A stretch of 46,417 nt of DNA from a virus. A model generated the notes under the pieces. It saw only the letters and a list, made by a program, of their open reading frames with translations, did not search any database and was not told the DNA's origin. The DNA is taken from positions 1 through 46,417 of IMG/VR virus record IMGVR_UViG_3300045411_000353; one strand, 5' to 3'. A program made the translations under genes and the position numbers. Shown piece after piece: positions 1 through 8,829 of this stretch (its first letter is position 1; every line of letters starts with the position of its first letter).

Positions 1-136
1 CTTGTGAAGAGCACGTTGCCGGCCCCCAGCCCCGCATCGTTGCTCTGGAGGAAGACCATGTTCGTGCCGTTGTAGGTCGCCGTGAAATCGGCCCCCGCCC
101 CCCATTTCACGTATTGATGGTCGGCGTCCACGTCCA
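1..136. repeat. Left copy of 136-bp terminal direct repeat
   Basis: Bases 1-136 match 46282-46417 except at base 10 (a here, t at 46291). The 126 bases from 11 to 136 are identical. The offset of 46,281 is divisible by 3, and the fibre-like gene reads through in one frame, so the simplest reading is assembly overlap of a circular or circularly permuted genome. The single mismatch changes one codon (Leu here, His in the right copy) and may be a population variant. Confidence 0.93.
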
Positions 137-776
137 CGCCTCCCGAGGCGTCCAGGTTGCTGACGAAGTCCGCCTGCCCCCCGACGTAGCAGGTCCCGTT
201 GACCGCGAAGTTCTCCGGGACGTAGGAGATCGCAAACTTCGGCGCGCCGGCATGGTTATTCGCCGCGTACAGAGCGAAGAACTGACCCTTGGATCTGGCC
301 GCGGGAAACACCTTGTCCACCGCCCATAGGGAGTAGTCGGTCCCGGCCCCCACCGCAACGTCGATGGTGACGCTGTTGGTGTCGTCGGTGATGAGGAACA
401 AGTAGTACTCCCCCGCGGCCGGCGCCGCAGAGAGTTGAATCGTCACTCCTGCGCCCCCGGCATAGACCGGATAGAGAACCCCCGTCGTCAAGGAGGCGAC
501 GGTGAACGACCCCGACTTCTCACTGCCCACCGTGACCGGCCCAGGCGGCAGCACCCAGCCCCCCAGGGTATCCGTCAGGGGATGACCGTACCGCCCCTTG
601 AACTCCCCCGCCCAGGACGAATCGGTGGAGAGGCCGGAAAAGTCGAAGCCGTACACCCGCCCCGACTGGATACGCATGAACTTCGCCATGATGTTGATCA
701 AATCTGTCTCGCCGACCGCGGGACGGGCCGCCAGCACCGTCGCCAGGGTCAGCAGGACCGCCAGGATTCTTTTCAT
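1..776 (-). CDS. Tail-fibre-like glycine-rich protein, N-terminal part (continues at right end)
   Basis: ATG at 776 follows a strong Shine-Dalgarno (AAGGAGG). The frame stays open to base 1 and resumes in the same frame at the right end, where it stops at 44379; on the circle the protein is 892 residues. The first ~22 residues (MKRILAVLLTLATVLAARP...) look like a cleavable signal peptide or a hydrophobic anchor, unusual for a virion protein. Residues ~25-230 form a non-repetitive head domain, and the segment GGVDVDADHQYVKWGAGADF starts the repeated shaft. It sits directly after the capsid gene and before the tail genes on the circle, so a fibre, appendage or decoration role is inferred from context and composition. 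Confidence 0.75.
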   Translation of the reverse strand, partial: MKRILAVLLTLATVLAARPAVGETDLINIMAKFMRIQSGRVYGFDFSGLSTDSSWAGEFKGRYGHPLTDTLGGWVLPPGPVTVGSEKSGSFTVASLTTGVLYPVYAGGAGVTIQLSAAPAAGEYYLFLITDDTNSVTIDVAVGAGTDYSLWAVDKVFPAARSKGQFFALYAANNHAGAPKFAISYVPENFAVNGTCYVGGQADFVSNLDASGGVDVDADHQYVKWGAGADFTATYNGTNMVFLQSNDAGLGAGNVLFT

Positions 777-803
777 GTTGTGTCCTCCTTGTCCGCGCCC
801 TCC

Positions 804-835
804 GGGGGCGACCGACAACGCGGCCGATCGCCCCC
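804..835 (-). other. Stem-loop between capsid gene and fibre-like gene
   Basis: A perfect 8-bp inverted repeat (GGGGGCGA / TCGCCCCC) with a 16-base loop lies in the 75-bp gap after the capsid stop and just before the fibre-like gene's ribosome binding site. It has no U-tract after it in the leftward direction, so it is not a standard intrinsic terminator. It could pause transcription or protect the abundant capsid mRNA's 3' end; this is inference. Confidence 0.45.
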
Positions 836-851
836 TTCGAGCCGCCTCCTG

Positions 852-2180
852 CTACCCGACGAAGTCCACGGTGCAGTTCAGATCCTGCAACCGGCCAATG
901 GTGCGCCGGTTGAGGGTCAGCATCTGCCCGTACCCGCCCATGGTCGCGATCCCTTCATCGTACCCCTGGCGCTCCCGCAGGATGCGCCCGGTGAACTCGT
1001 CCAGGACCCACCCGAGCGGTTCGCACCACGAGAACTTGAGATCCGAGTTCTTGATGAACGTGAGCTCATTCCTGAAGCCCATGTCATCCCAGTGGAACGG
1101 GATCTGCTTGTCCTCGTAGGTGAAGGTCAGCTTCTTGTTGCCGGCCATCAGCTCCAGCGGCGCGAAGCGCTGGTCCGGGTACAGCATCTTGAAGACCTCG
1201 ACGGCCATGCCGGGATGGCCCCAGATCATGTCCGGCGTGGTCCCGGTGTAGCGCTTGTACGCCGACACCATCCGCATCAGGTATTCCTGCTTGATGTCCA
1301 GGTTGCCCAGGCCGCCGTTGACCTGGATTTGCAGCGGCTTCCACCACGGCGAGTCGGCCACGGTCAGGCCCTGGCACGTCGCCGTCACCGACCCGAAGAG
1401 CTTGAGGCCGGCGAACTCGTTGTTGTACGAGCAGGCATAGGCGCCCGCGGCCGAGCTGTAGGTACCCGGCGTGAGGTAGTCGAGGGGATCGGGATCGTTC
1501 CCGTAGGTCTTCGTCACCTTGACCTCGGCATCCCCCGACACTTCGGAGACGTAGCCCGCCCCGTCCGGGACGTTGGGCGCGCCCGTGTTGGCGAGTTGGG
1601 CCGTGGTGCCCCAGACCACCAACTGGCCGGCCCGCATCTTGGACGTGTTGGTTTCCGCGTCCGCCACGGTGGTGTCGAGCGTGATGGTGGCCACCGCACC
1701 GACGACGACCACGACCGAGGCCTTGCCGAGCAGGGCGACCCCGTCCATCCAGATCATCCGCTGCATGTTGAACTTGAGGCCGTCCCGGAGCGACTCCAAC
1801 TCCGTCTTGAGCGCGCTCGCCTGGGCCTGCGCCGAGGTCCGCGAGAACTTCACGGCCTGGCCGGTGATGCTCATCTGGGAGTAGATGAACTTGGCCCAGA
1901 TCTCGCCTTCCTTGTGCTTGGTCGCCCCCGGCTCCGGCAAGCGCCCCTGCTCGGGCACGCCCGCGAACGAGCCGTTCTCCTGGTGCCGCACCGGGAACGT
2001 CGCCCGGCGTCCCGCGGTCCACTGCAACGTCGTCTCCCCGAAGGCATCCCAGGCCGGGACTTCCTTCTTGGCGACGTTGATGATCGCGAGCTTCATGTCT
2101 TTGAGCAGGGCGTCGATGCCCCCGCTGCCGAGTACGCCCGCATATGGCGAGGTGGTTCCCCCAAACAATGTCTGTGGCAT
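852..2180 (-). CDS. Major capsid protein (HK97-fold type)
   Basis: 442 residues, ATG at 2180 preceded by AAGGAGATACGACC, a strong ribosome binding site. Its position after portal and scaffold genes is the standard head-gene order. The sequence has the features of phage capsid subunits of this size: an N-terminal arm, a charged helix region around residues 110-150, a long middle domain with mixed beta segments, and a C-terminal part ending in a conserved-looking hydrophobic patch (GYGQMLTLNRRTIGRLQDL). It would form the icosahedral shell. The scaffold function appears to be on a separate upstream gene, so no delta domain is expected. Confidence 0.8.
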   Translation of the reverse strand: MPQTLFGGTTSPYAGVLGSGGIDALLKDMKLAIINVAKKEVPAWDAFGETTLQWTAGRRATFPVRHQENGSFAGVPEQGRLPEPGATKHKEGEIWAKFIYSQMSITGQAVKFSRTSAQAQASALKTELESLRDGLKFNMQRMIWMDGVALLGKASVVVVVGAVATITLDTTVADAETNTSKMRAGQLVVWGTTAQLANTGAPNVPDGAGYVSEVSGDAEVKVTKTYGNDPDPLDYLTPGTYSSAAGAYACSYNNEFAGLKLFGSVTATCQGLTVADSPWWKPLQIQVNGGLGNLDIKQEYLMRMVSAYKRYTGTTPDMIWGHPGMAVEVFKMLYPDQRFAPLELMAGNKKLTFTYEDKQIPFHWDDMGFRNELTFIKNSDLKFSWCEPLGWVLDEFTGRILRERQGYDEGIATMGGYGQMLTLNRRTIGRLQDLNCTVDFVG

Positions 2181-2209
2181 GGTCGTATCTCCTTCCTACG
2201 TGCGGCCCT

Positions 2210-3100
2210 CTACTGCCCCCCGTTCTCCGCCCGCCCGATGACGCTCATGGCCTCAAGCAGTTGGGCGTCGAACTCGTCGCCCGTCTCCGGGAGTTTCGGC
2301 GGGGTATAGGTGGGCCGCGGGCGCCCGTCACGCGAGCCCGGTATCTCCGGGGCCGCGGGGCGCCGTTCCTGTTTCAACACAAATCCCGCGTCGCGGGCGA
2401 TCTTGAGCGCGTCGCTAGCCGCCAAATTGGCGGCTTGCTGGACCGTCGCCCGTGCGCCCAACGCATACTTGCGTTCCGCGATGGTCTGTTCGGTGAAGCC
2501 GGGCAGCGCCTTCAGGTTCAGTTGGGCCAACACCGCGGCCTTGGCCGCCGCGATGTCGCGCTGTACCGTCTCCGTCCGCAGACCGACCTCGACGTTCCGC
2601 AACGACGAGGCCATTTCGCTCCGCAACTGCGTGTTCTGGGCTTCGAGGCTCTTCAGCCGGGTGTGCATCGCCTTGAGGAGCGGGGTCAAGGTCGCGGCCA
2701 ACTGCCCCTTGGGGGCCGGCTGCCCGGCCTCCAGGCCGTCGTCCTCCTCCTCGACCGGCACGCTCGGGGCCGCGGGCGCGGGACGGCCCTGAAGAGCCTG
2801 CCCGAGCGCCTGGAACCCCCGCGTCATCTGCTCGACCAGCGCGGCCATCTGCTGCTGCTGCGCCTGGATCGCGCCGGCCAACTGCCCCAACTCGGTCGGA
2901 GCCTCGTCCTTGACCTCGACGATGTCCAGTCCCGCCGGTACCTCCAAGTCCCGGAAGTCATACTCCGGGGCTGGCGCGACCGGCTTCTGGTCCGGAGCCT
3001 GCTGGTCTCCGGCCTTCTGGGCCGTCTGCTGGCCTGCCTTCTGGTCCGCCTTTTGGTCGCCGCCCTGCTGCACCTGCAATGTCATGCCCTCGTCACCCAC
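2210..3100 (-). CDS. Probable capsid scaffolding protein
   Basis: 296 residues with a GTG start at 3100, five bases after AAGGAGG and overlapping the portal stop; an in-frame ATG lies five codons in. The N-terminus is a low-complexity Q/K/A/D tract (residues ~8-45). The middle is Q-rich helical (QAQQQQMAALVEQM) and residues ~140-230 are predicted coiled coil. This highly charged, helical, cysteine-free composition between portal and capsid genes is typical of scaffolds. No protease motif was seen, so whether it is cleaved or simply leaves is unknown. A head-decoration role is less likely. Confidence 0.65.
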   Translation of the reverse strand: MGDEGMTLQVQQGGDQKADQKAGQQTAQKAGDQQAPDQKPVAPAPEYDFRDLEVPAGLDIVEVKDEAPTELGQLAGAIQAQQQQMAALVEQMTRGFQALGQALQGRPAPAAPSVPVEEEDDGLEAGQPAPKGQLAATLTPLLKAMHTRLKSLEAQNTQLRSEMASSLRNVEVGLRTETVQRDIAAAKAAVLAQLNLKALPGFTEQTIAERKYALGARATVQQAANLAASDALKIARDAGFVLKQERRPAAPEIPGSRDGRPRPTYTPPKLPETGDEFDAQLLEAMSVIGRAENGGQ

Positions 3101-5084
3101 GCACGCCTCCTTCCGTTATTGTGCCAGCCCCCGCGGCCGGGAACGCTTCCGCGCCCGGATTCAGCCCCATCGTGGGACCGCCGGCCATCATGGGAGGCTG
3201 TCCATACACTTCCGTCTTGGCGGACCCCGCGGCCGCAATGCCGCGTTGCATGGCGGCCATCTGCTGCTGCTGCATCCGCACCTGCTCGCGCTGCAAATGC
3301 GCCTGGTAGTGCGCGACCAGACCGGCCTGCGCCGCGTCCGGCAGATTGTCGAACGTGGTCGAATTGAGGAACCCGGTCATTTCGTCCAGGTGGATGTAGC
3401 TGTCGTGCCACTCCTGCACGGGCTGCGGTTCGCTGGGCTTGGCAATGATGGCCTCGATCTCCCGCCGTTGCTTCAGGCGGTGCAGGTCGATATCGCCCGC
3501 GGCCTCCTCGACCTCGCCAAACTCCAGCATCTTCCGCATCTGGCGGTCATCCTTGATGATGCCATAGTTCCACAACTGGAAGAGTTGGTCGGTGCGGAGC
3601 GCCTTGTTCGAGGCGAACGTTGACCCTTCCTGCACCACCACATCCGTGCTCGAAATGTCGGAGGCGAAGAACTCATAGACCTCAAGCCCGGTGTTCTTGC
3701 CGACGACCTTGACCGTGAAGGGGCCGTCCGCATAGGTCTTCCACAGTTTCAGGCCCATCGCCCCGGCCTGTTTCACGAGGCGCGACAGTGACCGCGCCAT
3801 GGGGGCAAAGTTGGTCTGTTCCTGCTCCGCAATGATGCCCATGCCGCGGCCCGACTGGATCGAGCCGACCGCGGACCCCTGCGAGATCGGATGGATGCCC
3901 GTCATGTCCCGCATCCAGTCCACCAGGACCGCCGGCATTTGCGCCACCCACCCCGGCAGACTCCCCAGGTGAAAGGGCTGCGGGGGCAGCGTCGCCCCCG
4001 AGAACTCGATCACCGACCCCGGCTCATCCACCAGCGTCGCCGGGTTGATCTTGGCGTTCTTGTGGGCGAGGATGCGGGGGAAAGCGATGAGATTGGCGAT
4101 CTCGGTCAACTGCGAGGCCCGGCGATTCAATTGCTTGTTGAGCTCCAGGGCGTCCCACATCGGACTCTCGCCCCGGTTGGCGTTCGACCCGATCCCGCCC
4201 GGTTCGAGGTCGCCCTTGTTGGGGATGGCCCGGGCCTGGAGGTACGGGATCGGCAGGGTCCATTCGCCCTGGTCCAGCACCACCCCTTCCGCGGGGCAGA
4301 AGGTCACGAACTTGCGCTTGGCGCAGTCGTACCACTCGATGACCGTGGTGTAATTCTTGCCCAGGCGGCTGGCGGTGCCGACGTCCTCCAGGATCTTGGC
4401 GCTCAAGAGCCGGTGTTGCAATTCGTCGTCGCCCGCATCGCTATTGCCCTTGACGGTCTTTGCAAAGGTCCGCTTGACCCAGTCCTTGGAGGCGCAGCGC
4501 AGGCGATAGCCCCACTCCGCGGTGGCCGCGGTCGGCGCAATCGGGTCCAGCCCGATATCGAAGGGCATGATGCTGTCGAACTGGAGAAAGCCGGTCACGC
4601 CCTCCCGAATGGTCTCCCGCGTCTCGGGGTCCTGGAGCACAAAGGGACTGCCCGCGGTCCGGTTCCAATACACGCCCCAGTAGCCCTCGCCGCACAGCAC
4701 CAGGTCGGCCGCGGTATCGGCCAGTTTCGACTGGCAATCCTCCTCCTCCCAGACGTAATCGAGGAGGGCTTGCGCCATGCGGGCCTTGTCCCGGTCGTCC
4801 TGGTCCCGGGTGGCCGGCCGGACGTTCCATGCGGGCCGGTTCTGCGTCAGCTTGGCGATCATCGTGAGCGCAAAGCGCCGGTAGAAGTTGACGGTCAACT
4901 GCACCCGCCACTTCTCCCGCTTGCGGGTCGGGATCAGGCCCAGGAGGTTGCTGTAGTTGCTGTAGTGGTGGCCCTTGAAGAACGCGATCGAAGTTTGCCA
5001 CTTGATGAGTTGGTCGGTCTTCTGTTCTTCGCTGGCCCGAATGGTCTCTTTGACATCTTCAAGGTAGGTACTGGTAACGCCCAT
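3093..5084 (-). CDS. Portal protein
   Basis: 663 residues from the ATG at 5084, which has a GGGGGT element just upstream; a GTG at 5096 is in frame but lacks a ribosome binding site. Length and order (terminase, portal, scaffold, capsid) fit a podovirus-type portal. The N-terminal part has the aromatic-rich region common in large portals (FFKGHHYSNYSN and YRRFALTMIAKLTQNRP, residues ~35-85). The C-terminal ~100 residues are glutamine-rich helical (QREQVRMQQQQMAAMQRG), consistent with a barrel or helical tail. It forms the ring at the capsid vertex through which DNA is packaged and ejected. Confidence 0.8.
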   Translation of the reverse strand: MGVTSTYLEDVKETIRASEEQKTDQLIKWQTSIAFFKGHHYSNYSNLLGLIPTRKREKWRVQLTVNFYRRFALTMIAKLTQNRPAWNVRPATRDQDDRDKARMAQALLDYVWEEEDCQSKLADTAADLVLCGEGYWGVYWNRTAGSPFVLQDPETRETIREGVTGFLQFDSIMPFDIGLDPIAPTAATAEWGYRLRCASKDWVKRTFAKTVKGNSDAGDDELQHRLLSAKILEDVGTASRLGKNYTTVIEWYDCAKRKFVTFCPAEGVVLDQGEWTLPIPYLQARAIPNKGDLEPGGIGSNANRGESPMWDALELNKQLNRRASQLTEIANLIAFPRILAHKNAKINPATLVDEPGSVIEFSGATLPPQPFHLGSLPGWVAQMPAVLVDWMRDMTGIHPISQGSAVGSIQSGRGMGIIAEQEQTNFAPMARSLSRLVKQAGAMGLKLWKTYADGPFTVKVVGKNTGLEVYEFFASDISSTDVVVQEGSTFASNKALRTDQLFQLWNYGIIKDDRQMRKMLEFGEVEEAAGDIDLHRLKQRREIEAIIAKPSEPQPVQEWHDSYIHLDEMTGFLNSTTFDNLPDAAQAGLVAHYQAHLQREQVRMQQQQMAAMQRGIAAAGSAKTEVYGQPPMMAGGPTMGLNPGAEAFPAAGAGTITEGGVRG

Positions 5085-5086
5085 GC

Positions 5087-5251
5087 CTACCCCCACAGCG
5101 GCAACGCAAACGCGTTGCGGTGCGCAGTTTCCCGGTTGATCCGACTGAACTCTTCCGCTTCCATGCGCGACCAGAGGAAGCGCGACATGCCCTCCGGCCT
5201 ATCCTCCCAGGGGGAGACCGCGGTCTCGGGGGTGGGGATGCCGACCAGCAC
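5087..5251 (-). CDS. Small protein between spanin-like gene and portal
   Basis: 54 residues from a GTG at 5251, four bases after the upstream stop and ending three bases before the portal ATG. It contains EDRPEGMSRFLWSRMEAEEF and ends in FALPLWG. The tight packing between two genes with good coding character supports translation, perhaps coupled to the upstream gene. A longer frame begins upstream but overlaps the neighbouring gene extensively and is rejected. Family not recognised; a small head-assembly role is possible only from position. Confidence 0.5.
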   Translation of the reverse strand: MLVGIPTPETAVSPWEDRPEGMSRFLWSRMEAEEFSRINRETAHRNAFALPLWG

Positions 5252-5255
5252 CGCG

Positions 5256-5609
5256 TCACCCTTGAGGCCGGCCGAGACCGAGGGACTCAAGTCGCTCTCC
5301 CAGGAAAGCCGCCCGCTGGTTGGGCTGCTCGGCCTGGGTCCGCTGTGTGTCCTCGCGTTCATCCTGATACTGTCGCTCCCGGAACAGACGTTCCGCCGCC
5401 TGCTCGTCCAACACCGCCTTGCGGCTCGCACTATCGAGGTTGGCAATGTGCCGCTTCAGGTCCGTCTCCTCCCGCCGGAGCGTCTCTTGCAGCTCGGCCT
5501 GGCGCATGTCGAACGCCAACCGCCGCTCTTCGACATGCCGCAGATACCGCTTGTCCTGCCACCACAAGAACCCGATCAGGACCACGACGGAACCTAGGAG
5601 CAGTTCCAT
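5256..5609 (-). CDS. Membrane-anchored coiled-coil protein, spanin-like topology
   Basis: 117 residues, ATG at 5609 after AGGGAGGGAAGGA. Residues ~2-18 (ELLLGSVVVLIGFLWW) form a single N-terminal membrane segment, followed by a highly charged helix to about residue 95. This inner-membrane-anchor plus periplasmic coiled coil is the topology of an i-spanin (Rz-like), but there is no recognisable Rz1 lipoprotein partner and it lies in the head operon, so a virion or assembly role is equally possible. It is the first gene after the promoter at 5631-5659. Confidence 0.55.
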   Translation of the reverse strand: MELLLGSVVVLIGFLWWQDKRYLRHVEERRLAFDMRQAELQETLRREETDLKRHIANLDSASRKAVLDEQAAERLFRERQYQDEREDTQRTQAEQPNQRAAFLGERLESLGLGRPQG

Positions 5610-5630
5610 TCCTTCCCTCCCTGTGCAACT

Positions 5631-5659
5631 AGTTTACACGGAGACTTTTGGTGTGTCAA
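5631..5659 (-). promoter_or_regulatory. Sigma-70-like promoter P1 for the head genes
   Basis: Read leftward: -35 TTGACA (5654-5659), 17-bp spacer, -10 TAAACT (5631-5636). The gap between the terminase stop and the spanin-like gene has no other use. Transcription would start about 20 bases before the first ribosome binding site and drive portal, scaffold, capsid and probably the fibre and tail genes beyond. The -35 shares the heptamer CTTGACA with five other leftward sites in this genome. Confidence 0.75.
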
Positions 5660-5686
5660 GAGGTGACAGCGAGAACTGCCGGCGTG

Positions 5687-7681
5687 TTACTCTTCTTCCC
5701 ACCCCGAGCCGCCCCGCTCCGCCCGCAGCAGACGCTGCCAGACGGAATACAGGGGATCGTGCGGGTCCAAGGGTTTCTGCGCCGCCTTCTCCAGCCGCGC
5801 CAGCACCCCGAGTTCATCGTCAATCTGGCAGAAAATGACGAAGGTCATGGCTTCGTCGTCCTTGGCCCCCGCCTTGGCCTCTTCCTTGACCCGGCTGGTC
5901 CCGGCCTTCGAGCGCCGGAAGACGATGGTGCGGAGTTCCTCGACGAGAGAGGCCGAATGGATGATGGCCTGCTTCTTGCGGACGACGCGCCGGGCCGTGG
6001 AGAAGGCCTGGGGCCGCGTGACTGCGGTTGTGCTCCAGCCCAGTTTCTGCCCGATCTCCTCGCCGATGGTGTTGTAGCGGGCGGCCTGGTAGAGATTCCC
6101 GTAGCCCTCGTCTTTGGCCAGTTCGATGGTTGCGGTAGCATAGCCGGCCGCGTTCTCCGGCGCCACCAGGGCCACGTTGTAATACTCGCCGGCCAGCAGG
6201 CACATTTCCGCCAGTTCGTCCGGCACAAACCGCCCCTTGGCCTTCAGCACTTGCTCTTTGGTGCCCTCGGCGTTGCAGCGGTCGCCTACGAAGATGCAGG
6301 AGTTGTCCGGGACCTGGACGTGCGGCGCGTCCGGGGTCTCATCGCCCTCCGAAGGGTCCGCCGTCAGGATATACTCGTGGTCCTCGACCCGCGGTTTGAA
6401 CATCTCGAAGCGGCCCGAATGGACCGGGTGCCACTCCACAACCTTGGTTTCTGGATGGCGTACGAACTCGCCGCGCTCGCCGGCCCGGACGTGGTTGTGG
6501 GTCTGCCAGAGCAGACCGCCCGGGGAGAACACCGGCTCGCCGGTCCCGATGAAGGCCTCGTCCGGGTTGCTCGGATACTCCTGATGGAACCGCTCGACCG
6601 AGCCGCGGCAGAGGTTCTCGATCGCCCACCGCCGCCACAGGATCTGCTCGGCATCGACCGGGCCGAAACGATCCTCCTTCGTCTCCTGCAACAGTTGGAT
6701 TTCGTCCTCGTCCAGATCCGCGGCCCGCCAGTCGCCGGCGTTGATGTACGCCTGCATCTGCACCGGGTCAGTGCACGCCCCCTGCACGAATTGCAGGCTC
6801 GTGTCGCCGGGCCGCAGGCGGTATTCGTCAATGGCGAACCAGGGAATGAACACAAACCCCCACTCGCCCTTGCCTTCCCGGGCCAGTTTGCACAACTCGA
6901 AGAACTCGCCGCCCCACCCGTACGCGGTCGATTCCACGAAGATCATCGACACGCCCTGCTTGGTGACCGCGTTGAAGCCGCCGGTGAAGACCTCGGACGC
7001 CTTCTCCTTCCAAAAGGCGACCTCGGAGGCATGGAAGCCGTTGAGGGTCAGCGACCGGGCCACGGCATCCGCCTGGGCGGTGTCCACCTGGATCATGCTC
7101 TCCGTCGTCTGCTTGCAGCGGTGCCAGTCGTGCTCCTGGTCGAACCCCTTGAACGCGATCACGTTCAGGGCCGCGCGGTCGGTCAAGGGCTTGAGCCAGT
7201 CCGGCAGTTGGGCGTGCATCCGCTTCAGCATCCGCAGGATGCCCTCGCCCTTCTTGGTCTTGTCGGCCAGGGTCAGACATTCGGAGTGGGGATGGAAGAT
7301 CATCAGCCACAGCAGGAGCGCGTTAGCCAACGTCGTGCAACCCCACTGGCGGGCCTTGAGGATCACCAGGCGCACGCGGCCCGTCGTCGTGAGTTGGCGC
7401 AAGACCTCTTCGGCAAAGTAGCGTTGCGCCCGGCGGTAGTCCGGATGATCAATGTCCAACGGTTGCAGTCGCTTGTCCTTGCCGACGACCTTGACGCAGT
7501 CCCGGATGAACTCAAAGGGATGCTGCGCGTGCCATTGCCACAATGCCCACTGCATCTTCGGGCTGCATTGCGTGGCGACGGCCCGCTGCCATTGCTCGGA
7601 CCCCCACTCGCCGGCGATGCTGAGGCGCGGCCGTTGGCTCCGGTCGGCCAGGAGGCTAATGGCGGTTGATAGGCTTGCCAT
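5687..7681 (-). CDS. Terminase large subunit (ATPase-nuclease)
   Basis: 664 residues from the ATG at 7681, overlapping the end of the upstream gene. Packages DNA into the prohead and cuts it. ATPase: Walker A-like KARQWGCTT at residues 109-117, Walker B-like HASEVAFW near 217-224, coupling motif ESTAYGWGGEFFEL around 250-263, and the RFHQEYPSNPDEAF segment typical of phage large terminases near 364-377. Nuclease: first acidic residue in LTADPSEGD (D442) and a late acidic site in KDDEAMTF near the C-terminus. Full length for the family. An upstream in-frame ATG at 7735 would overlap the previous gene much more and is less likely. Confidence 0.9.
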   Translation of the reverse strand: MASLSTAISLLADRSQRPRLSIAGEWGSEQWQRAVATQCSPKMQWALWQWHAQHPFEFIRDCVKVVGKDKRLQPLDIDHPDYRRAQRYFAEEVLRQLTTTGRVRLVILKARQWGCTTLANALLLWLMIFHPHSECLTLADKTKKGEGILRMLKRMHAQLPDWLKPLTDRAALNVIAFKGFDQEHDWHRCKQTTESMIQVDTAQADAVARSLTLNGFHASEVAFWKEKASEVFTGGFNAVTKQGVSMIFVESTAYGWGGEFFELCKLAREGKGEWGFVFIPWFAIDEYRLRPGDTSLQFVQGACTDPVQMQAYINAGDWRAADLDEDEIQLLQETKEDRFGPVDAEQILWRRWAIENLCRGSVERFHQEYPSNPDEAFIGTGEPVFSPGGLLWQTHNHVRAGERGEFVRHPETKVVEWHPVHSGRFEMFKPRVEDHEYILTADPSEGDETPDAPHVQVPDNSCIFVGDRCNAEGTKEQVLKAKGRFVPDELAEMCLLAGEYYNVALVAPENAAGYATATIELAKDEGYGNLYQAARYNTIGEEIGQKLGWSTTAVTRPQAFSTARRVVRKKQAIIHSASLVEELRTIVFRRSKAGTSRVKEEAKAGAKDDEAMTFVIFCQIDDELGVLARLEKAAQKPLDPHDPLYSVWQRLLRAERGGSGWEEE

Positions 7682-8015
7682 CCGGTCCCAGTACCCGCGC
7701 CAGGCGATCCACGTCCGCGGGCGTGGCCTTGACAATCTGGCCCCCGGCCACGAGACCCTCGATGATGGTCTTGGCGATCAACACGCCCACGTTTTGGCCC
7801 TTGCCGGCCACCTCGCACGCGGCCCGTTGCTCCTGGTTGCCGCACAGCGCGGTCGCACAGAGCATCCGCACGTGCATCAACACTTCCACCGGCGCCCCGA
7901 AGGCCCCCATGACCGCCAGGCCCGCCACCGCGCCCGTGAACATGAGTTGCCGGTCCCGCGCATCCAGCGCCTTGCCCTCAATCTCCGGCACTACCACGGC
8001 CTTGTCGTCAGCCAT
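7656..8015 (-). CDS. Small protein upstream of terminase large subunit; possible small terminase
   Basis: 119 residues, ATG at 8015 preceded by GGAGGG. It is mostly helical with an alanine/glycine/valine-rich middle (FTGAVAGLAVMGAFGAPVEV) that could be a buried or membrane-like helix and a C-terminal segment DVDRLARVLGPDGKP. It overlaps the large terminase start by 26 bases, so the two are probably translationally coupled. The position is that of a small terminase subunit, but no DNA-binding motif is visible, so this assignment rests on context only. Confidence 0.5.
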   Translation of the reverse strand: MADDKAVVVPEIEGKALDARDRQLMFTGAVAGLAVMGAFGAPVEVLMHVRMLCATALCGNQEQRAACEVAGKGQNVGVLIAKTIIEGLVAGGQIVKATPADVDRLARVLGPDGKPINRH

Positions 8016-8067
8016 TGCTCGCCCTCCACCTCGCATTGCCCATCCTACCCCACTCCCGGGACGCCGT

Positions 8068-8358
8068 CTAGCCCCCGACCTCGCCCATCAGCGCCAGCGC
8101 GGCTTCCCGCAAGGCGGCCAGCGCGGCCATCTGCTGCTCGTGATAGGCCTCCCGCTGCTGTACGTACCGCAAGTAGGTCGCCACGGCCATGGCCGGCGTT
8201 ATGCTCACGTCCGAGCCCTCCACGCGGCCGGCGCCGTTGGGGGCCTCCGGCTCCACCAGGAAGGCCGGGTGATGGTACGCGTGGCAGAGCGGTCGGCCTT
8301 CACAACTGACGATCCGCAGGGGCCGGTAGCGGTCATCCACGAAGTAGAGCGTCGTCAT
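8068..8358 (-). CDS. Hypothetical protein, 96 residues
   Basis: Starts at 8358, three bases after the NlpC/P60 stop. N-terminal half is beta-rich (TTLYFVDDRYRPLRIV) and contains a CEGRPLCHAYHHPAF stretch with two Cys and three His. C-terminal half is a helix (YVQQREAYHEQQMAALAALREAALALM, shown here in part by its pattern of alanines and leucines). Family not recognised. The operon position between a wall hydrolase and packaging genes gives no clear role. Confidence 0.6.
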   Translation of the reverse strand: MTTLYFVDDRYRPLRIVSCEGRPLCHAYHHPAFLVEPEAPNGAGRVEGSDVSITPAMAVATYLRYVQQREAYHEQQMAALAALREAALALMGEVGG

Positions 8359-8361
8359 GGG

Positions 8362-8811
8362 TCAGACCTCCCGGAACAGCAGAAAGGGATCACGGAGCAC
8401 GGCCAGTTTGCCGAACCTGGCAATGGGGCGGACCTTGACATAGGCGTTCTGGCGGATGGCGTCCTCGACGGTCAGCGTCTTGCTGCCGCCGCCGGAGGCC
8501 CCGAGGCTGAGATCACCGTTGACCGCGATCTCGACATGCGTGATCTTGGCCGGCTCTTTGGCGTCCGCAAAGAACACCAGCGCGCCCGGCTTGACTTCTC
8601 CGATGGAGACGGCCTCCGTCTTGAAGTAGTCGCAGAGGTTCGCGGCCGAGCGATCCTCATCCCGCCCGAGGAGATTGACCGACTTCAAGACCTCGACCGC
8701 CAGCCCGGAGCAGTCGAACCCGGAGGGGTCATCGCCGCCCCACCGATACCACGTTCCCAGGTAACTCCACGCCACCCGCATCGCCACGTCTCTTGCTTCC
8801 TGTCGTGTCAT
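8362..8811 (-). CDS. NlpC/P60-type cell-wall cysteine peptidase
   Basis: 149 residues. Family enzymes cleave peptide links in the peptidoglycan stem. The signature is clear: YRWGGDDPSGFDCSG with catalytic Cys34, the PGALVFFAD segment (75-83), and THVEIAV with catalytic His92. It is a free-standing catalytic domain without signal peptide or binding module. In long-tailed phages this domain sits at the tail tip; here it lies beside packaging genes, so a virion-associated role in entry or a role in lysis are both open. Confidence 0.82.
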   Translation of the reverse strand: MTRQEARDVAMRVAWSYLGTWYRWGGDDPSGFDCSGLAVEVLKSVNLLGRDEDRSAANLCDYFKTEAVSIGEVKPGALVFFADAKEPAKITHVEIAVNGDLSLGASGGGSKTLTVEDAIRQNAYVKVRPIARFGKLAVLRDPFLLFREV

Positions 8812-8829
8812 CGTTGACCTCCGTTGTTA

